64,000 nucleotides of DNA from Stomoxys calcitrans (lineage: Eukaryota > Arthropoda > Insecta > Diptera > Muscidae), in NCBI RefSeq assembly GCF_963082655.1, contig NC_081552.1, positions 184,186,571 through 184,250,570 of the forward strand. The letters run 5' to 3'. Below, in pieces: positions 33,050-43,993 of this stretch. The position numbers and the translations under genes are program-made. How positions within the stretch are numbered: the stretch's first letter is position 1; each line of letters opens with the position of its first letter. The notes below the pieces were generated by a model. That model had not been told where the DNA came from and did not search any database. It saw nothing but the letters and a program-made list of their open reading frames with translations.

Positions 33050-33900
33050 TTCGCAATATTGGGAAAGAGGTCCGCAGACTTTTTAACAGTTCATGTCATA
33101 AAAAAGCGGAAGTTTATTGCGATGTGTATTACACACGGCTCAAGGAATTACCAGAACGGCAAAACGTGCCTCCTGGAACCTTTTCTGCGAACAGGTCGAT
33201 AGCGTTAATTACGCCGCCAAATAAAAAAAAGTTTCTCCCAAAAACCCATGTCCAAACTGAAACTTTAGTAGACGACATGGGAGTGAGAGCAGAGACAACG
33301 GAGGACATGTTGAGGCTTTTGATGAAAACCCATTTTCCACAAGATACGACGGGACTCACGGAGACACCGGAATCTTGGAATAATAATGTTGATCGAAGGC
33401 ATATCATAACGGAATTTATGGTCAAGGAAGCCTTGAGGAGCTTCAAACCACTTAAACACCCTGACCTGTTGGAATATTTCCCGGCGTTACTACAAAAGGA
33501 GGCTGTCTTTCTGGCGTCTCATCTGGCCACTATATTCACAGCGTGCCAAGGACTTGCATATACTCCGAAAGTCTGGTAGGAGGCAAGGGTGGTATTTATA
33601 CCCAAGCCCGGAAAAGCAAGTTATGCGACACCAAAGGCCGACAGACCCATAAGCCTTACGTCCTTTCTACTCAAAACCATGGAACGTATTGTGTACACCA
33701 TGATAAAGATTAGAATATCCAGCGAAGTACTTAAATACAAACAGCATGCCTATAACAAGGGAAGGTCGGTGGAGACTGGCCTGCACGAGGTATGCATAAA
33801 ATAGAAGATGCCAAGACGTACACATTGGCGGTTTGCATTGATATCGAGAGGGCGTTAACAATGTTCGGGGCGACACACTGATCCAATCCTTAGACCAGTA
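33050..33900 (+). pseudogene. LINE-B reverse transcriptase, linker and fingers
   Basis: It reads EIRNIGKEVRRLF, then KEALRSFKPLKHPD, LASHLATIFTACQGLAYTPKVW, a stop at 33577-33579, VVFIPKPGKASYATPKADRP, ISLTSFLLKTMERI, KQHAYNKGRSVET. These are RT motifs 0-2 of LINEs (the K.PG.D.., IPKPGK, RPISL series). The expected SPGPDG reads HPDLLE, which suggests a lost glycine loop. A second stop (33802) and frameshifts precede the D-bearing motif A at about 33838-33860 (DIERALT-like). Confidence 0.8.
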
Positions 33901-33959
33901 CCGGGTGGACCCGGTCCTTAGAGACTGGATAAACCACGAACAGGAAACATGCCATAATA

Positions 33960-34240
33960 ACAATAACAAGTAGGACGGTAATGTCACGAACAGTCTTGCA
34001 GTGTACCAAGAAGATTAACGCCTTCTCTAAGGATGGCAAAATCTACATCGTTTGGGTGCCGGACCATAACGGAGTAAGGGGGAATGAAAGGGCAGACGAT
34101 TTGGCGATGAAGGCCAGAGGACTGTCGTCAATAAACTTGGTTAACCCGAAACCTTTCGGGTCTACGCAGTCCGAGTTAAGAGCGTAGGCGATGAATGCGC
34201 ATGCACCCCTGTGGAACAGCGAAACGGTCAGTAGGACAGC
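33960..34240 (+). pseudogene. LINE-B RNase H domain, C-terminal half
   Basis: The frame 33981-34187 contains KIYIVWVPDHNGVRGNERAD then DLAMKARGL. W.PGH.G..GNE.AD is the last catalytic region of LINE RNase H. The Gly of PGH is Asp here, but His and the final Asp remain. The first half of the domain was lost with the RT palm. Confidence 0.8.
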
Positions 34241-34249
34241 AAAAATCCT

Positions 34250-34510
34250 ATGGGGGATCCGGATCGTGAGGAGACGAGGCTATTACTGAAAGAAAGTAAG
34301 AAGGAGGTTAGTATAGCTATTGGTATCATTACGGGATACATAGGACTACGAGCTCACTTATGCAAAATCGGTGCGGCAAGTGAAAGTATGTGTAGGGCAT
34401 GCGGGGGAGATGTTGAGACGTTGGAGCATTTCTTTTGCCATTGCCGGCTTTCGCGTCTAACAGGTAAGCGCACTTAGGTGGAGACACAATACCAGACATG
34501 AACCAACTCA
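34250..34510 (+). pseudogene. LINE-B C-terminal knuckle
   Basis: The reading IITGYIGLRAHLCKIGAASE leads to CRACGGDVETLEHFFCHC, a C-x2-C-x8-H-x4-C knuckle. After a shift the words for GGDTIPDMNQLRG can be traced, as in the copy at 1725-1543. Intact Cys/His ligands are kept although the frame is broken on both sides. Confidence 0.8.
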
Positions 34511-34640
34511 GGGGAGTGGTACCAAAAAAAATATTAAAGGATTTTGTAAGTAGCACGGAATTCCTAACTTAAAAATTTCTTTTTTGAGGTTACTTTTTAG
34601 TTTTTTGGAGCGCACAACAAGTCGATTACTGGCTTTTATT

Positions 34641-35405
34641 TGAGTCCTTATTGCAATAGGCAACAAATATGTCCTGTTTTGGGGGTATGTCCAGTTAGGC
34701 GGGTGGGTCCTAAAAACTATCAACACAAGGTGGTTCGCTCTTTTCAGCCCCAAATTGTCATGATGAGCAAATACGTTCTATTTGGGGGTTGTTATGAAGG
34801 TAGGACGTCCCCTAGACAGATGGTCTCAAATGTTAATACCGGATTCGTGCTCTACTCCCAAATATATTTTATTTCAGCCCCATATTTTCATAGTCGCCAA
34901 GTGTGTTTTAGGGGATTGAACGGCCACTTAGTTACTTGGCGCTGAAAATATATATCAGATTTGTGTTCTACTTTAAAATATCTTTTATTTAAGTCCCATA
35001 TTGCAATGGTCACCAAATAAGTCCTATTTGGGGGGTGTAATGGAGGTGAAGTTGCCCCATAGACACTTTTTTTCCTTATGTTGATATCAGACTCGTGCTC
35101 TACTCCCAAAGACCTTTCATTTAAGCCTCATATTGCTACGGTCAGTAAATATGTCTTTTTTTGGGGGTGTTTTGGTAGAGGGTCCCACATTTGGATATGA
35201 GTTTCGTATTCTACTCTCAAATACCTTTTATTTGAGGTCCATATTACCATGGGGCGGAGTGTTTTCTACTCTTAAATAACTTTCATTTAATTCCCATAAT
35301 GTCGTGATCATTTCTGTTCGATTCCAAGAAGCTTTAATTTTTACTGATATCACAGAAATTTGATAAGTAGAATAAAATAAAAATGCTATCCATGGTGGAG
35401 GGTAT
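34641..35405 (+). repeat. Helitron-like array with a family E-type end
   Basis: Units carry gtcccatattgcaatggtc, aaatatgtcc, tttgggggt and gtgctctactcccaaatac, the array wording of the Helitron-like elements in reverse sense. The right end (ccaagaagctttaatttttactg, atccatggtggagggtat) is that of family E, so two element types are fused here. Confidence 0.65.
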
Positions 35406-35559
35406 ATCCGTTAGGTTACCTTAGGTTACTTTTTAGTTACCTTAGGTTAGCAGTCTGCCATCAGATTCACTTAGATGTTTTCGTCCATTGTGATACCACA
35501 GGAACAGAAGAAGGAAGATGCCTTCTAGTTCCTACTGTTGAACCATCCAGATGGCTTTG

Positions 35560-36126
35560 AAAAGACCAATAACTTGAGAATCTTCACATCCGCTAATTCA
35601 GACAGGTTCTCAATGAAATAAGTACCCAAAGTGGAACTCCTTCTGACTGCTAGTGCGGGACACACACACAGAAGGTGTTCTATAGTCTCTCCTTCTTCGA
35701 TATCCTCACAGTTACTGCAAAAGTCATTGCTGGCAACCTTCAGTGTGTCATAACGGACACAATGACTGAATAATCTATTCTAGCCAGTGACAGCAAAGCG
35801 GTAGACCTCTCCAAGTCTAAATTAGGCCACATTGTTTTGAAGTGCTCACATCAACATCTCTGTGACCATCTATCATTCGTTGTCTTCGGGCCTGGTCCTG
35901 ACAACTTACTGTTTGATACACAATGCAGTGGTCGGGTAACCTTTTCGATATGACCTGTTCTAGATCTTTAGAATAGACTCCAAAGCCCACCTGGTCGTTT
36001 AGTTCGGACCCTCCGTATAGAAGTCAATGTAACTTCTGTTACCAGGGATATCGTAGTTCCAATCGGTTCTATTAGAAATAGTGGTACAGTTCTTTCTATC
36101 AAAAAGCGACTCAGGTAGGGTGTAAT
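35560..36126 (-). pseudogene. LINE-A RNase H start joined to C-terminal knuckle
   Basis: NYTLPESLFDRKNCTTISNR and NRSYIDFYTEGPN (36100-35999) give the first RNase H strand. The catalytic Asp region reads DFYTEG where DFYTDG is usual. At about 35900 the sequence jumps into the knuckle region also seen at 20790-21165. There are stops in every frame. Confidence 0.65.
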
Positions 36127-36699
36127 TCACACTGCCTGGAACATCGGACATTGTATCAAGGATAACACAGTGTCTGTAGCCGCACATGACCAAAGAGAAA
36201 GCTCCCTTAACCTCACGGCAGTGATCGCTGCAATTTGCCTAGCCACAATGTCCCGAGGCATTAGATGTAGCATTATATTCGGTGCATCAGATGGAGTCGT
36301 CCTCAGTGCGACTGTGATGCACAAAAAAGCCATCCTTTGGATCCGGTAAAGTATTGAGCAGTAGGTGGACTTTTGAAGCGCCGTCCACCAGCCCATAAAA
36401 CCATATAGAATTATAGGTCTGACAACTGCAGTATATACCCTCTTGCAGGTGTATAGGGCAAGAGTTGCTTTTCTTGCCCTTTCCAAAATGTTGGATTTGA
36501 AGTTCAATTTCCTGTCCAACAAAACTCCCAGGTATTTTGCGCTTTCTGTAAATGGAACTGTAGGCAACTTGTATCTCCTGGTGAAAAGAACTACTTCCGT
36601 CTTGCACGGATTTATACCTAGACTACTTTCGATAGCCCACTTCGCTGTTGAACGTAGAGCGAAGTATTTTCTGAGTCCCATGCTTCCCCGCTGGCGCAC
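36127..36699 (-). pseudogene. LINE-A RT C-terminal part
   Basis: An open minus frame of 190 codons: WAIESSLGINPCKTEVVLFT, SAKYLGVLLDRKLNFKSNIL, CKRVYTAVVRPIILYGF, WW.AL, then RIQRMAFLCITVALRTTPSD. This is the typical post-catalytic RT stretch (NP.KTE..LFT, KYLGV.LD..L). Compared with 63107-63060 and 26330, about 14 codons between CKR and VYTAVV are missing. The YxDD motif lies upstream in the deleted part. Confidence 0.8.
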
Positions 36700-36714
36700 A
36701 CCTTGCGCTCAGTC

Positions 36715-37917
36715 CAATCGGATAACTCACCCATATAGGGCTTGTCGGGTGCCGTTTCTATGCCTTCCTCTCCTGTCTTGGTTGTGGCAGGTGGATTTTC
36801 AGTCTCCTGCAATCCACTAGACTTTAGCGATGTGGTCGATAGTTCCTCAGGCAAGTGTTCAGCAACAACTGCCGAGTCGTCTCATGATTCCCCAACCACT
36901 CCGCTTCTATAGACTTTTAGTCTCAACTTGTTGAATCTATAGGATACAACTCCTTTAGACTTGTTGAGGTTTGCGAGACAGCCGAAGTTAAGTACCAATA
37001 CTGCATGTCTCCGGTCACCATCAGCCTCATCCAATCTTCCAGTTGGTGATTTTACGATTGGGATTACATTCCCTTAGTCTGCCAAATATCGAATCAGGAA
37101 CTGAAGGAATTCTTGGTATCCAGGCATGCTCCATTGGTCGAGTAGGAATGTCTTCCTTCTTGCCTAAATCTAGTGCTGCACCTGGCCAGATCTCACCAAT
37201 CTTTCTTAGCGCACAACGATACATTTCAATTAAACGTTGATCCCAAGGCAATTAGTCTATATCGGCCTCGTTATCAGCCTGCATCGTCACAAACTGGAGG
37301 AGACCCAGAAAATTTCTTAAGGACATCGGAATATACTGACGACAGTCCATTGACTATCCCACTCCAATTATTCCTTAGTATGCAACCCTGTTCTTCTAAC
37401 TTGCCGACAACTGCCATCAACGAACTGTCACCAGCGACATTAGCAAAGGTTCTTGGACCCATCTTTCTATTGTTCGCCCTAGTTCTTTTAGGCATGGGAT
37501 GCCCTCCAGGTGACTGACTGGCTGACTGCGGTGCAGTTTCCGAATTTAGACGTGTAGGCTTTGGGGTATCCTGTGCAGCGAGTCCCCGAGCCCAATTTAG
37601 GGAGTCTCTCTCCCTATGAGTGAGAGTCTTAGGATCATTCGCACCAAACCTCTCCAAAAACCTGAGAGCGATGCGTCTTCTATTATTCCAACCTCTAAAA
37701 GAGCGTGTTGGTTTGCCGGGGAAGGCCGATGGCCTTGGCAAATTATAGGCATACGAAGAAAGAATAGGCCCGGTCTTGTCCTAGAACCAGGTGTCTTCGT
37801 CAAAAGCCCCTGCTGACCAGTCGTCTGTCTGCTAGTGGAGCCTGGAACAGTTTCAGTAGCAGACAACATGCTACTGCCTGTTACCACCACCGCAGCTGTT
37901 GGGTCTTTCGAGTCCAT
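36715..37917 (-). pseudogene. LINE-A ORF1 (DUF4780-like), nearly full length
   Basis: MDSKDPTAAVVVTGSSMLSA opens at 37917. After a frameshift near 37745 come RRRIALRFLERFGANDPKTL, NNRKMGPRTFANVA, NNWSGIVNGLSS and PPVCDDAG. After another shift, EMYRCALRKIGEIWPGAALD follows (37230-37165). It continues with RPMEHAWIPRIP, CNPN...NWK and VSYRFNKLRLKVYRSG. About 400 codons are traceable. The protein would be the RNA-binding ORF1 product. An acidic Thr/Glu tail follows (about 36850-36720). Confidence 0.75.
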
Positions 37918-38114
37918 TCTAAGCCTACTCCCGGGCTCTAGATTTGCCACTCCACTGGAAACAGACGCAGATCATCAACCGCCTAATGGATACCTCTATC
38001 GCAGCTATCCTTGAGTGACTTAAATTTTTTTCCAAAAATAACGGTTTACAGGAAAATTCTTGTGGAGTGATATAACAATACGTCCGCTCCACTCAACGGT
38101 TCAAACAATATCGT

Positions 38115-38628
38115 CTTCTTGAGGCCTTACAAGCCGCAATTTTTCTCCGATTTGGTTGAAATTTTGCAGGAAGTGTTCTGTAATGACTTCCAATAACTAT
38201 GCAAAGTACGGTTTGAATCGATTTATAACTTGATATAGCTCCCATATAAACCGATCTCACGATTTGACATCATGAGCCTCTGGAAGCCGCAATTTTTGTC
38301 CGAGTTGGCTGAAATTTTGCACGAAGTGTTCTGTTATGACTTTCAAAAACTGTGCCAAGTACGGTTATATATGTGTATAACCTGTTATAGATCCCATATA
38401 AACCGAGCTCCCGATTTGACTTCTTGAGCCCCTTGAAGCCGCATTTTTCATCCGATATGGCTGAAATTTTGTACATGGTTTTCTGTTATGACTCCCAACA
38501 ACTGTGACAAGTACGGTTCAAATCGGTCAAGAACATGATAGAGCTTCCATATAAACCGATCTCCCGATTTGACTTCTTGAGCCCTTACAAGCCGCGATTT
38601 TTATCCGATTTCTTTACTATCTTTACTA
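38115..38628 (+). repeat. Family E internal units
   Basis: About three E units (acttccaataactatgcaaag, cgatctcacgatttgacatc) lie between the LINE-A 5' end and the Helitron-like 5' end, with neither E terminus present. Confidence 0.75.
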
Positions 38629-40701
38629 TCTTCTTATATATAAAAATCAATTTGTGTTTGTTTTTTTGTTTGTTTGTTCATTTGTTTGTTTGTTCGTTTG
38701 TTTGTTTGTTTGTTTGTTGTTTGCTTATCTTAATTTTCAGAAACGCCGGATTTCGGAGATGATTGGTGCAATTTCACCGAAATTTTGTGTGCTCTCAAAT
38801 TCGGTATCCAAATTTCGGATGGGGTACCTAGGAGGACCGCCCCACCCACAAAACCTTCCAAATATATATAGTCCATTCACGACAATATGCGTCTCAAATG
38901 AAAGATATGTAAGAGTAGAAAACGTATCTGATATCCAGTTGTCGGACCAAGTGTTTGGGGGACCATCCCAACCCCCAAAACCCCCCTAAATCGAACATAT
39001 TTACTGGCAATGGCAATATGGGACTCAAATAAATGGTATTTACGAGTAGATTACGAATTTGATATCCAAATGTGAGACCAAGTTTCTGAGGGTCCACCCC
39101 TGTCCCGAAACACCCTCCAAAGAGGACAAATTTGCGACCATAGAAATAAGGGGCTCAATTAAAAGTCTTTGGGAGTAAAACACGAATCTGATATCAATAT
39201 TCGGGAGAAAGTGTTTATGGGTCACCCCAACCCCATAAAACCACCGAAATTGGACGTATTTGCTGACCATTGCAATACGGGGCTCAAATAAGAGGTATTT
39301 TAGAGTAGAACAAGAATCTGATATATATTTTCAGGGTCAAGTTACTGAGTGTCCGCCCCATCAAAACAGCCCCCAAAACGGCCATGTTTCTCGTCTATGG
39401 AATTATGGGGCTCAAATGAGAGGTAATTGGGAGTAGACTACGAATGTGATATTAACATTCGAGACCACCTGTCTAACCGACGTCCCACCCGCAAATAGGA
39501 CGTATTTGCTCACCATGACAATTTGGGTCTTTAAGAGAGTGGAGCTCGATATTGATATTTTTTAGGGCCCATACCCCAAACTGGACATATTTGCTGACTT
39601 TTGCAATAAGGGGTTTAAATAAAAGGTATTTGAGATTAGAAAACGTTTTTGATATCCAATTTGGAAGCCAATGGCAATATGGGGTTCAAATAAATGATAT
39701 TTGAGAGTTGAGCAAGGTGCTGATATACTTTCAGGGCTAAGTGTTTGGGCGACCACCTCACTCCGACTACCGACCATGTCAATGTGGGGCTCAAGTGAAA
39801 GGTATTGGGGAGTAGAGCACGTAATTGATACCCACTTTCGGAACCAATTTTCTGGGTGTCTAACCTTTCCCCAAAAACAACCCACAATCAGCAATTATTT
39901 ACTGACCGACGCAATATGGGGTTCAAATAAAGGTATTTGGGAGTATAATACGAATCTGATATCCAAAAGTGGGACCTTGTATTTAGGGCAACGCCCCTTC
40001 CCCCAAAAACACCCCAAATAGTAAAAATTTACCGACCATGATAATATGTGGCTCAAATGAAAGGTATTTGAGATTTGGAAAAGAATTTAATAAACAATTT
40101 TGGGGCCAAGTTTTTTGGGGACGCCTCATCCCACAAACTCCCCTTAAACCAATGGCAATATGGGGTTTGAAAAATGTTCTTCAAGGTAGAGCACGATGCT
40201 AATATTTTTTCAGGGCTAAGTGTCTGGGGGACCACCCAACCCCACAAAACATCCCTAATCTTGGCAATTTGGAGCTCAAATAAAAAGTATTTGGGAGTAG
40301 GGCATGAAATTCATATCCACTTACGGGACCACGTTTCTGGGGGTCCACACCACCCCCTTAACCCACCAACCACCACCCTGGGGCACTTCCCACTACGAAA
40401 ATTTATATGAAAATATCGGGCTCCAATAAATACTTTTAAGCTAAAATAAGTCTTTAACATCCAAACTTAAATGACCATAAACCCTCCGAGCGAATTCATA
40501 GACGAATAAAGATCATATGGAATTCAGATAAAGGCATTTATATTGCTATACTGTTTCTTAATCCATATACACATACATACTATTTTCGTAGCATGGTATT
40601 TCACTAAAAGCTCTTTAATTGTCAAATATAAATATTCAAAGGAAAATTTAGTTGAATATAAAGAAATAGAAGGCGCAGCGGAGCGGGCCCCATCCAGCTT
40701 A
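38629..40701 (+). mobile_element. Helitron-like non-autonomous element, about 2.1 kb
   Basis: The 5' end TCTTCTTATATATAAAAATC follows an A. A (GTTT)n tract lies at 38653-38723. The interior repeats with a period near 130 bp: gaatctgatatc-type words at 38930, 39061, 39190, 39320 and 39448. The 3' end gaaggcgcagcggagcgggc...ccagCTTA (40672-40701) is matched at 56279 by a copy ending CTAG followed by T. TC start, CTRR-type end and A/T flanks are Helitron traits. There is no Rep/helicase. Confidence 0.6.
38653..38723 (+). repeat. (GTTT)n microsatellite
   Basis: About 17 imperfect tetranucleotide units lie immediately inside the Helitron-like 5' end. A (CAAA)n counterpart sits at 15803-15826 in the minus-strand copy, so the tract belongs to the family. 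Confidence 0.85.
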
Positions 40702-42469
40702 CTATAACAATATGTGGACTTAACGACACCTTTAAGTGCTATTAAAGGCAGCTAACCTGGATGACACCAAAGGGGAGGTTAGTGCAATTGAATGATTTGG
40801 ATTGAAATTTTCCAAGTTTAACCCACTCAGAATAGTTATTTGGTATTCATCATCCCTCACGTCACCGCTTAAATATGAATCCCATCAAAAATCTAATCAT
40901 AAATCAATCATAAAACCATATCATATTGTAACAATTTCATTGGAAATTATACAAACATCTTAATTTTACATGAATATCCTTAAAATTTAGTAATTTTTAT
41001 TCCAAGCCTTCAATAAGCATTCAATAGACAATAATTCTTGATACATGTAAACAAAAGGCCTAATTAGCTCAACCCAAGGAATCGGAACATAAACTAGCTT
41101 CTCTCTCTCTCTCTCTCTTCTGCCATATCACAATGGACTTAATAGACCTAATGGGTCTGATTGCACGCCACCATCATTATCTCTCCAGCCTTGTCGTTCA
41201 TCGATATAGCTCCGATAAAAAAAAGCGTACATGGGTATTACAACTAAAATTCGTCCAAACATGCTTAATATTTCCAAAGATATCTTAATACGCTTAAATA
41301 CTTGTTTTTATATACCATGGTTGTATGTGACATTTTACGTGCGTGTATGTAAGAAAATAATAACCACGGCCACTAGATAAAATGTATCATAAAAGTTCCC
41401 ATTCAAAATTTTAAATTTTATGGAAATTGCAACCATTTCTCCTTCGTTCATTAGTCATCAGCCAACAAAGGAATAAAACAGGATATTCCTCATTCTACGA
41501 AAAAAAAAACATTTATGAAAGAAAGTTCTCCGCCCAATTTGTACTATGAAAAGGACAAATTTGTAATAGCTTAGCTACACGCGCTTAATATTCCCCAGAG
41601 TCACAACGAAGTAAAAGTAAGGCCTTTTCCTGAACTTTTGTGCAAGGCATTGTTATGTCTACCAATTTTTTAATTTTTAGCAGCAGCACTAGAAGGTTGA
41701 AAAGCAGTGCCATGGTTTATAATGCCAGAAAATGGGGGTAGACCCACTCTCTGTAAAAGATTTGATTTCTACAGCTCATGTCATCATCAACCTCTACATT
41801 TCGTATCATTTTATATCAAATCATTTAAACGTCTTTAAAAGAATTTGGAACATAAATACTCTAAGAAGAAAACAAGAGTTTTTCTTTCTTTTTTTTTTTT
41901 TGTTTGTTAGGAATGTACTACCATCTGTTGCTGTAGGTGTGAAGTGAAGGCCTGCAACTGTAAATTGGCCCTCACTCAACGTTTTAAATTCTCCCGGCTT
42001 CCTTCCTCACAAATGTTGTGACTCAGCACAAGGAATCTGATGAGCATTTCCATTTCCAGCATAGTCATGTGTATACGAAAATATTTCTCACATGAAGCAG
42101 GGAGCAAACACTGCATACTTGTGATACAATACCATGGGTATGGGTTCACCCTAGCCCCTTTGGCCGTCCCGCGTTTATATGTTTGCAAGCAATGGACAAA
42201 CTGTGAATATTAAAGTGAAATGAACATGGAAGCCATCTAGGCACACAAACACCCACCCCCATCACTCGAGAGAATGAGCAACAGATTGTTAGAATGTTCA
42301 CGCACACAGTGTTCTACATGCATAGCCACCATGTACGAGTATGAATGAATGAATATACTACATCATATAAGGCAATTCTAATCTAAATCTTGCAACATAG
42401 TCATGCTATATGCTTATTAAGGTGGAATGAAATTTAAATTGAAACTTTTTGGATTATTTAAAAAAATGC
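40702..42469. other. Single-copy-like DNA, no gene seen
   Basis: This is the longest stretch free of recognised repeats. There is a (CT)n run at 41099-41120 and a poly-T run at 41890-41901. The open frames 41732-41947 and 42188-41976 (minus) have no domain. It could be intronic or intergenic host DNA. Confidence 0.5.
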
Positions 42470-42740
42470 TAATTTGCCCATGAACATTTTATTAAGGAAC
42501 AGAGGCAAACTTTTCACATATCAATAAGCACTCATTGATTTAAGTTAAAGCTCTATAATAAGGGATCTCCTTTTCATAGCCGAGTCCGTACGGCGTGCCG
42601 CTGTGCGACTCCTCTTTGGGGAGAAGTTTTTACATGGCAAAGTACCTCACAAATGTTGCCAGCATTAGGAGGTGATAACAAACCCCGAAAATTTTTTCTG
42701 ATGTTCTCGCCAGAACTCGAACCTGGGCGTTCCAGTAGAT
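42470..42740 (-). mobile_element. tRNA-derived SINE, copy 2
   Basis: A minus copy: aatttgcccatgaacatt, tcacatatcaata, aagggatctccttttcatag, acctcacaaatgttgcc, tctcgccagaactcgaacctggg (B-box region). The tRNA-like head beyond about 42735 is lost, so the A box is absent. Confidence 0.75.
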
Positions 42741-43047
42741 ATTCTTAAGTTCTGTGAATAGCTATTACTAACTCTTCCATTTCACTATGATGTGATCGTT
42801 GAAAGAAGTTTTTTTAGATGTCATTTACAGAAAATGGGATCAGCAACCATTCATTTATTCTTCATAGGAATATTTGTGGTGAATATGAAAACTACCGAAT
42901 AAAACTAATATTAGCCTCCGCTTTGCAGTGCAATGAAGTTCTGCAGAGATATTCAGCGCGAACTTATGCAGAACGTCTGACGCCAGCCATGGGAAGTTTT
43001 TCTTCAAATCACTGTGTCCAACTGAAGATATAGATATATTTTTTATT
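42741..43047. other. Unassigned short stretch
   Basis: Open frames at 42818-43033 and 43058-42855 overlap on opposite strands and have no domain. Nothing else was recognised. Confidence 0.4.
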
Positions 43048-43993
43048 CTCACCACCATAGGATGGGGGTATACTCATTTCGTCATTCTGTTTGTAACTAC
43101 TCGAAATATGCATCTAAGACACCATAAAGTATACATATTCCTGATCGTCATGATATTTTAAGTCGATTTAGCCATGTCCATCTGTCTGTCGAAAGCACGC
43201 TAACTTTCGAAGGAGTAAAGCTACGGCTTGAAATTTAGCACAAATACTTCTTATTAGTATTGGTCGGATGGCATTGTAAATGGGCCAAATCGGTTCATGT
43301 TTTCATATAGCTGCCATATAAACCGATCTTGTGTCTTGATTTCTTGAGCATCTAGAGGGCGTAATTCTTATGATTCTTCCAATCATTATGCTAAGTATGA
43401 TTCAAATCGGTTCATAACCGGACATAGCTGCCCTATAAACCGATCTTGGGTCTTCACTTCTTGAGCCGCAAGAGGGCGCAATTCTCATCCAATTTGACTG
43501 AAATTTTGCATGAAGTTTTTTGTTATGACTTCCAACAACTGTGCCAAATATGGTTGAAATCGATATATAATCTGATATAGCTGCCATATAAACCGATCTG
43601 GGATCTTGACTTCTAAAGCCTCTAGAGGGCGCAATTCTTATCCGATTTGGCTGAAATTTTGTACAACGGCCTTCAACATACGTGTCCAATAGCCTGATAC
43701 AGCTCCCCTATAAACCAATCTCCCGAATATGCTACTTGAGCCCCTACAAGGCACAATTCTTATCCGAATGGACTGAAATATTACCCAATGGCTTCTAATG
43801 TGGTTTTCAACATTAAATTCATTTATGGTCCGAATCAGACTATAACTTAATATATCTCCAATAGCATAACAATTATTTTCCATTATTCTTTGTTTACCTA
43901 AAAAGAGATACCGCGCCAAGAACTCGACAAGTGGGATCCATAGTGGAGGGTATAGAAGATTCGGCCCGGCCGAACTTAGCACGTTCTTACTTG
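43048..43993 (+). repeat. Family E repeat, complete
   Basis: It runs from the left end ctcaccaccataggatgggg through four internal units and the aaagagataccgcgccaaga block. It ends with tagtggagggtat and hairpin TTCGGCCCGGCCGAA (43960-43974), then cttagcacgttcttacttg. This is one of the cleanest plus-strand copies. Confidence 0.85.

Larger units (their letters stand above)
33030..34640 (+). mobile_element. LINE-B copy 3 (RT fingers to 3' UTR)
   Basis: It has a linker and RT N-terminal part (33030-33900), then a jump into RNase H (33960-34190), a knuckle (34370-34500) and a 3' UTR (34560-34640: ttttttgaggttac, gcgcacaacaagtcgattac) shared with 1430-1540 (minus) and 55325. The RT catalytic palm is missing, so this copy complements the regions kept in copies 1 and 2. 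Confidence 0.8.
35409..38110 (-). mobile_element. LINE-A copy 2, best-preserved ORF1
   Basis: The 5' end at about 38110 (ttgtttgaaccgttgagtgg in minus sense) leads into a long ORF1 (37917 to about 36715). A join at about 36700 leads to the RT C-terminal part (36699-36127), then the start of RNase H (36126-35930), then the knuckle region (35880-35560). A tail of ggtaacctaac-type repeats ends at 35409. Endonuclease, RT core and most of RNase H are deleted. Confidence 0.8.

Noticed and set aside
40702..42469. Hidden gene in the longest repeat-free stretch
   Set aside because: No open frame with a domain, no convincing exon pair, only microsatellite and poly-T runs.
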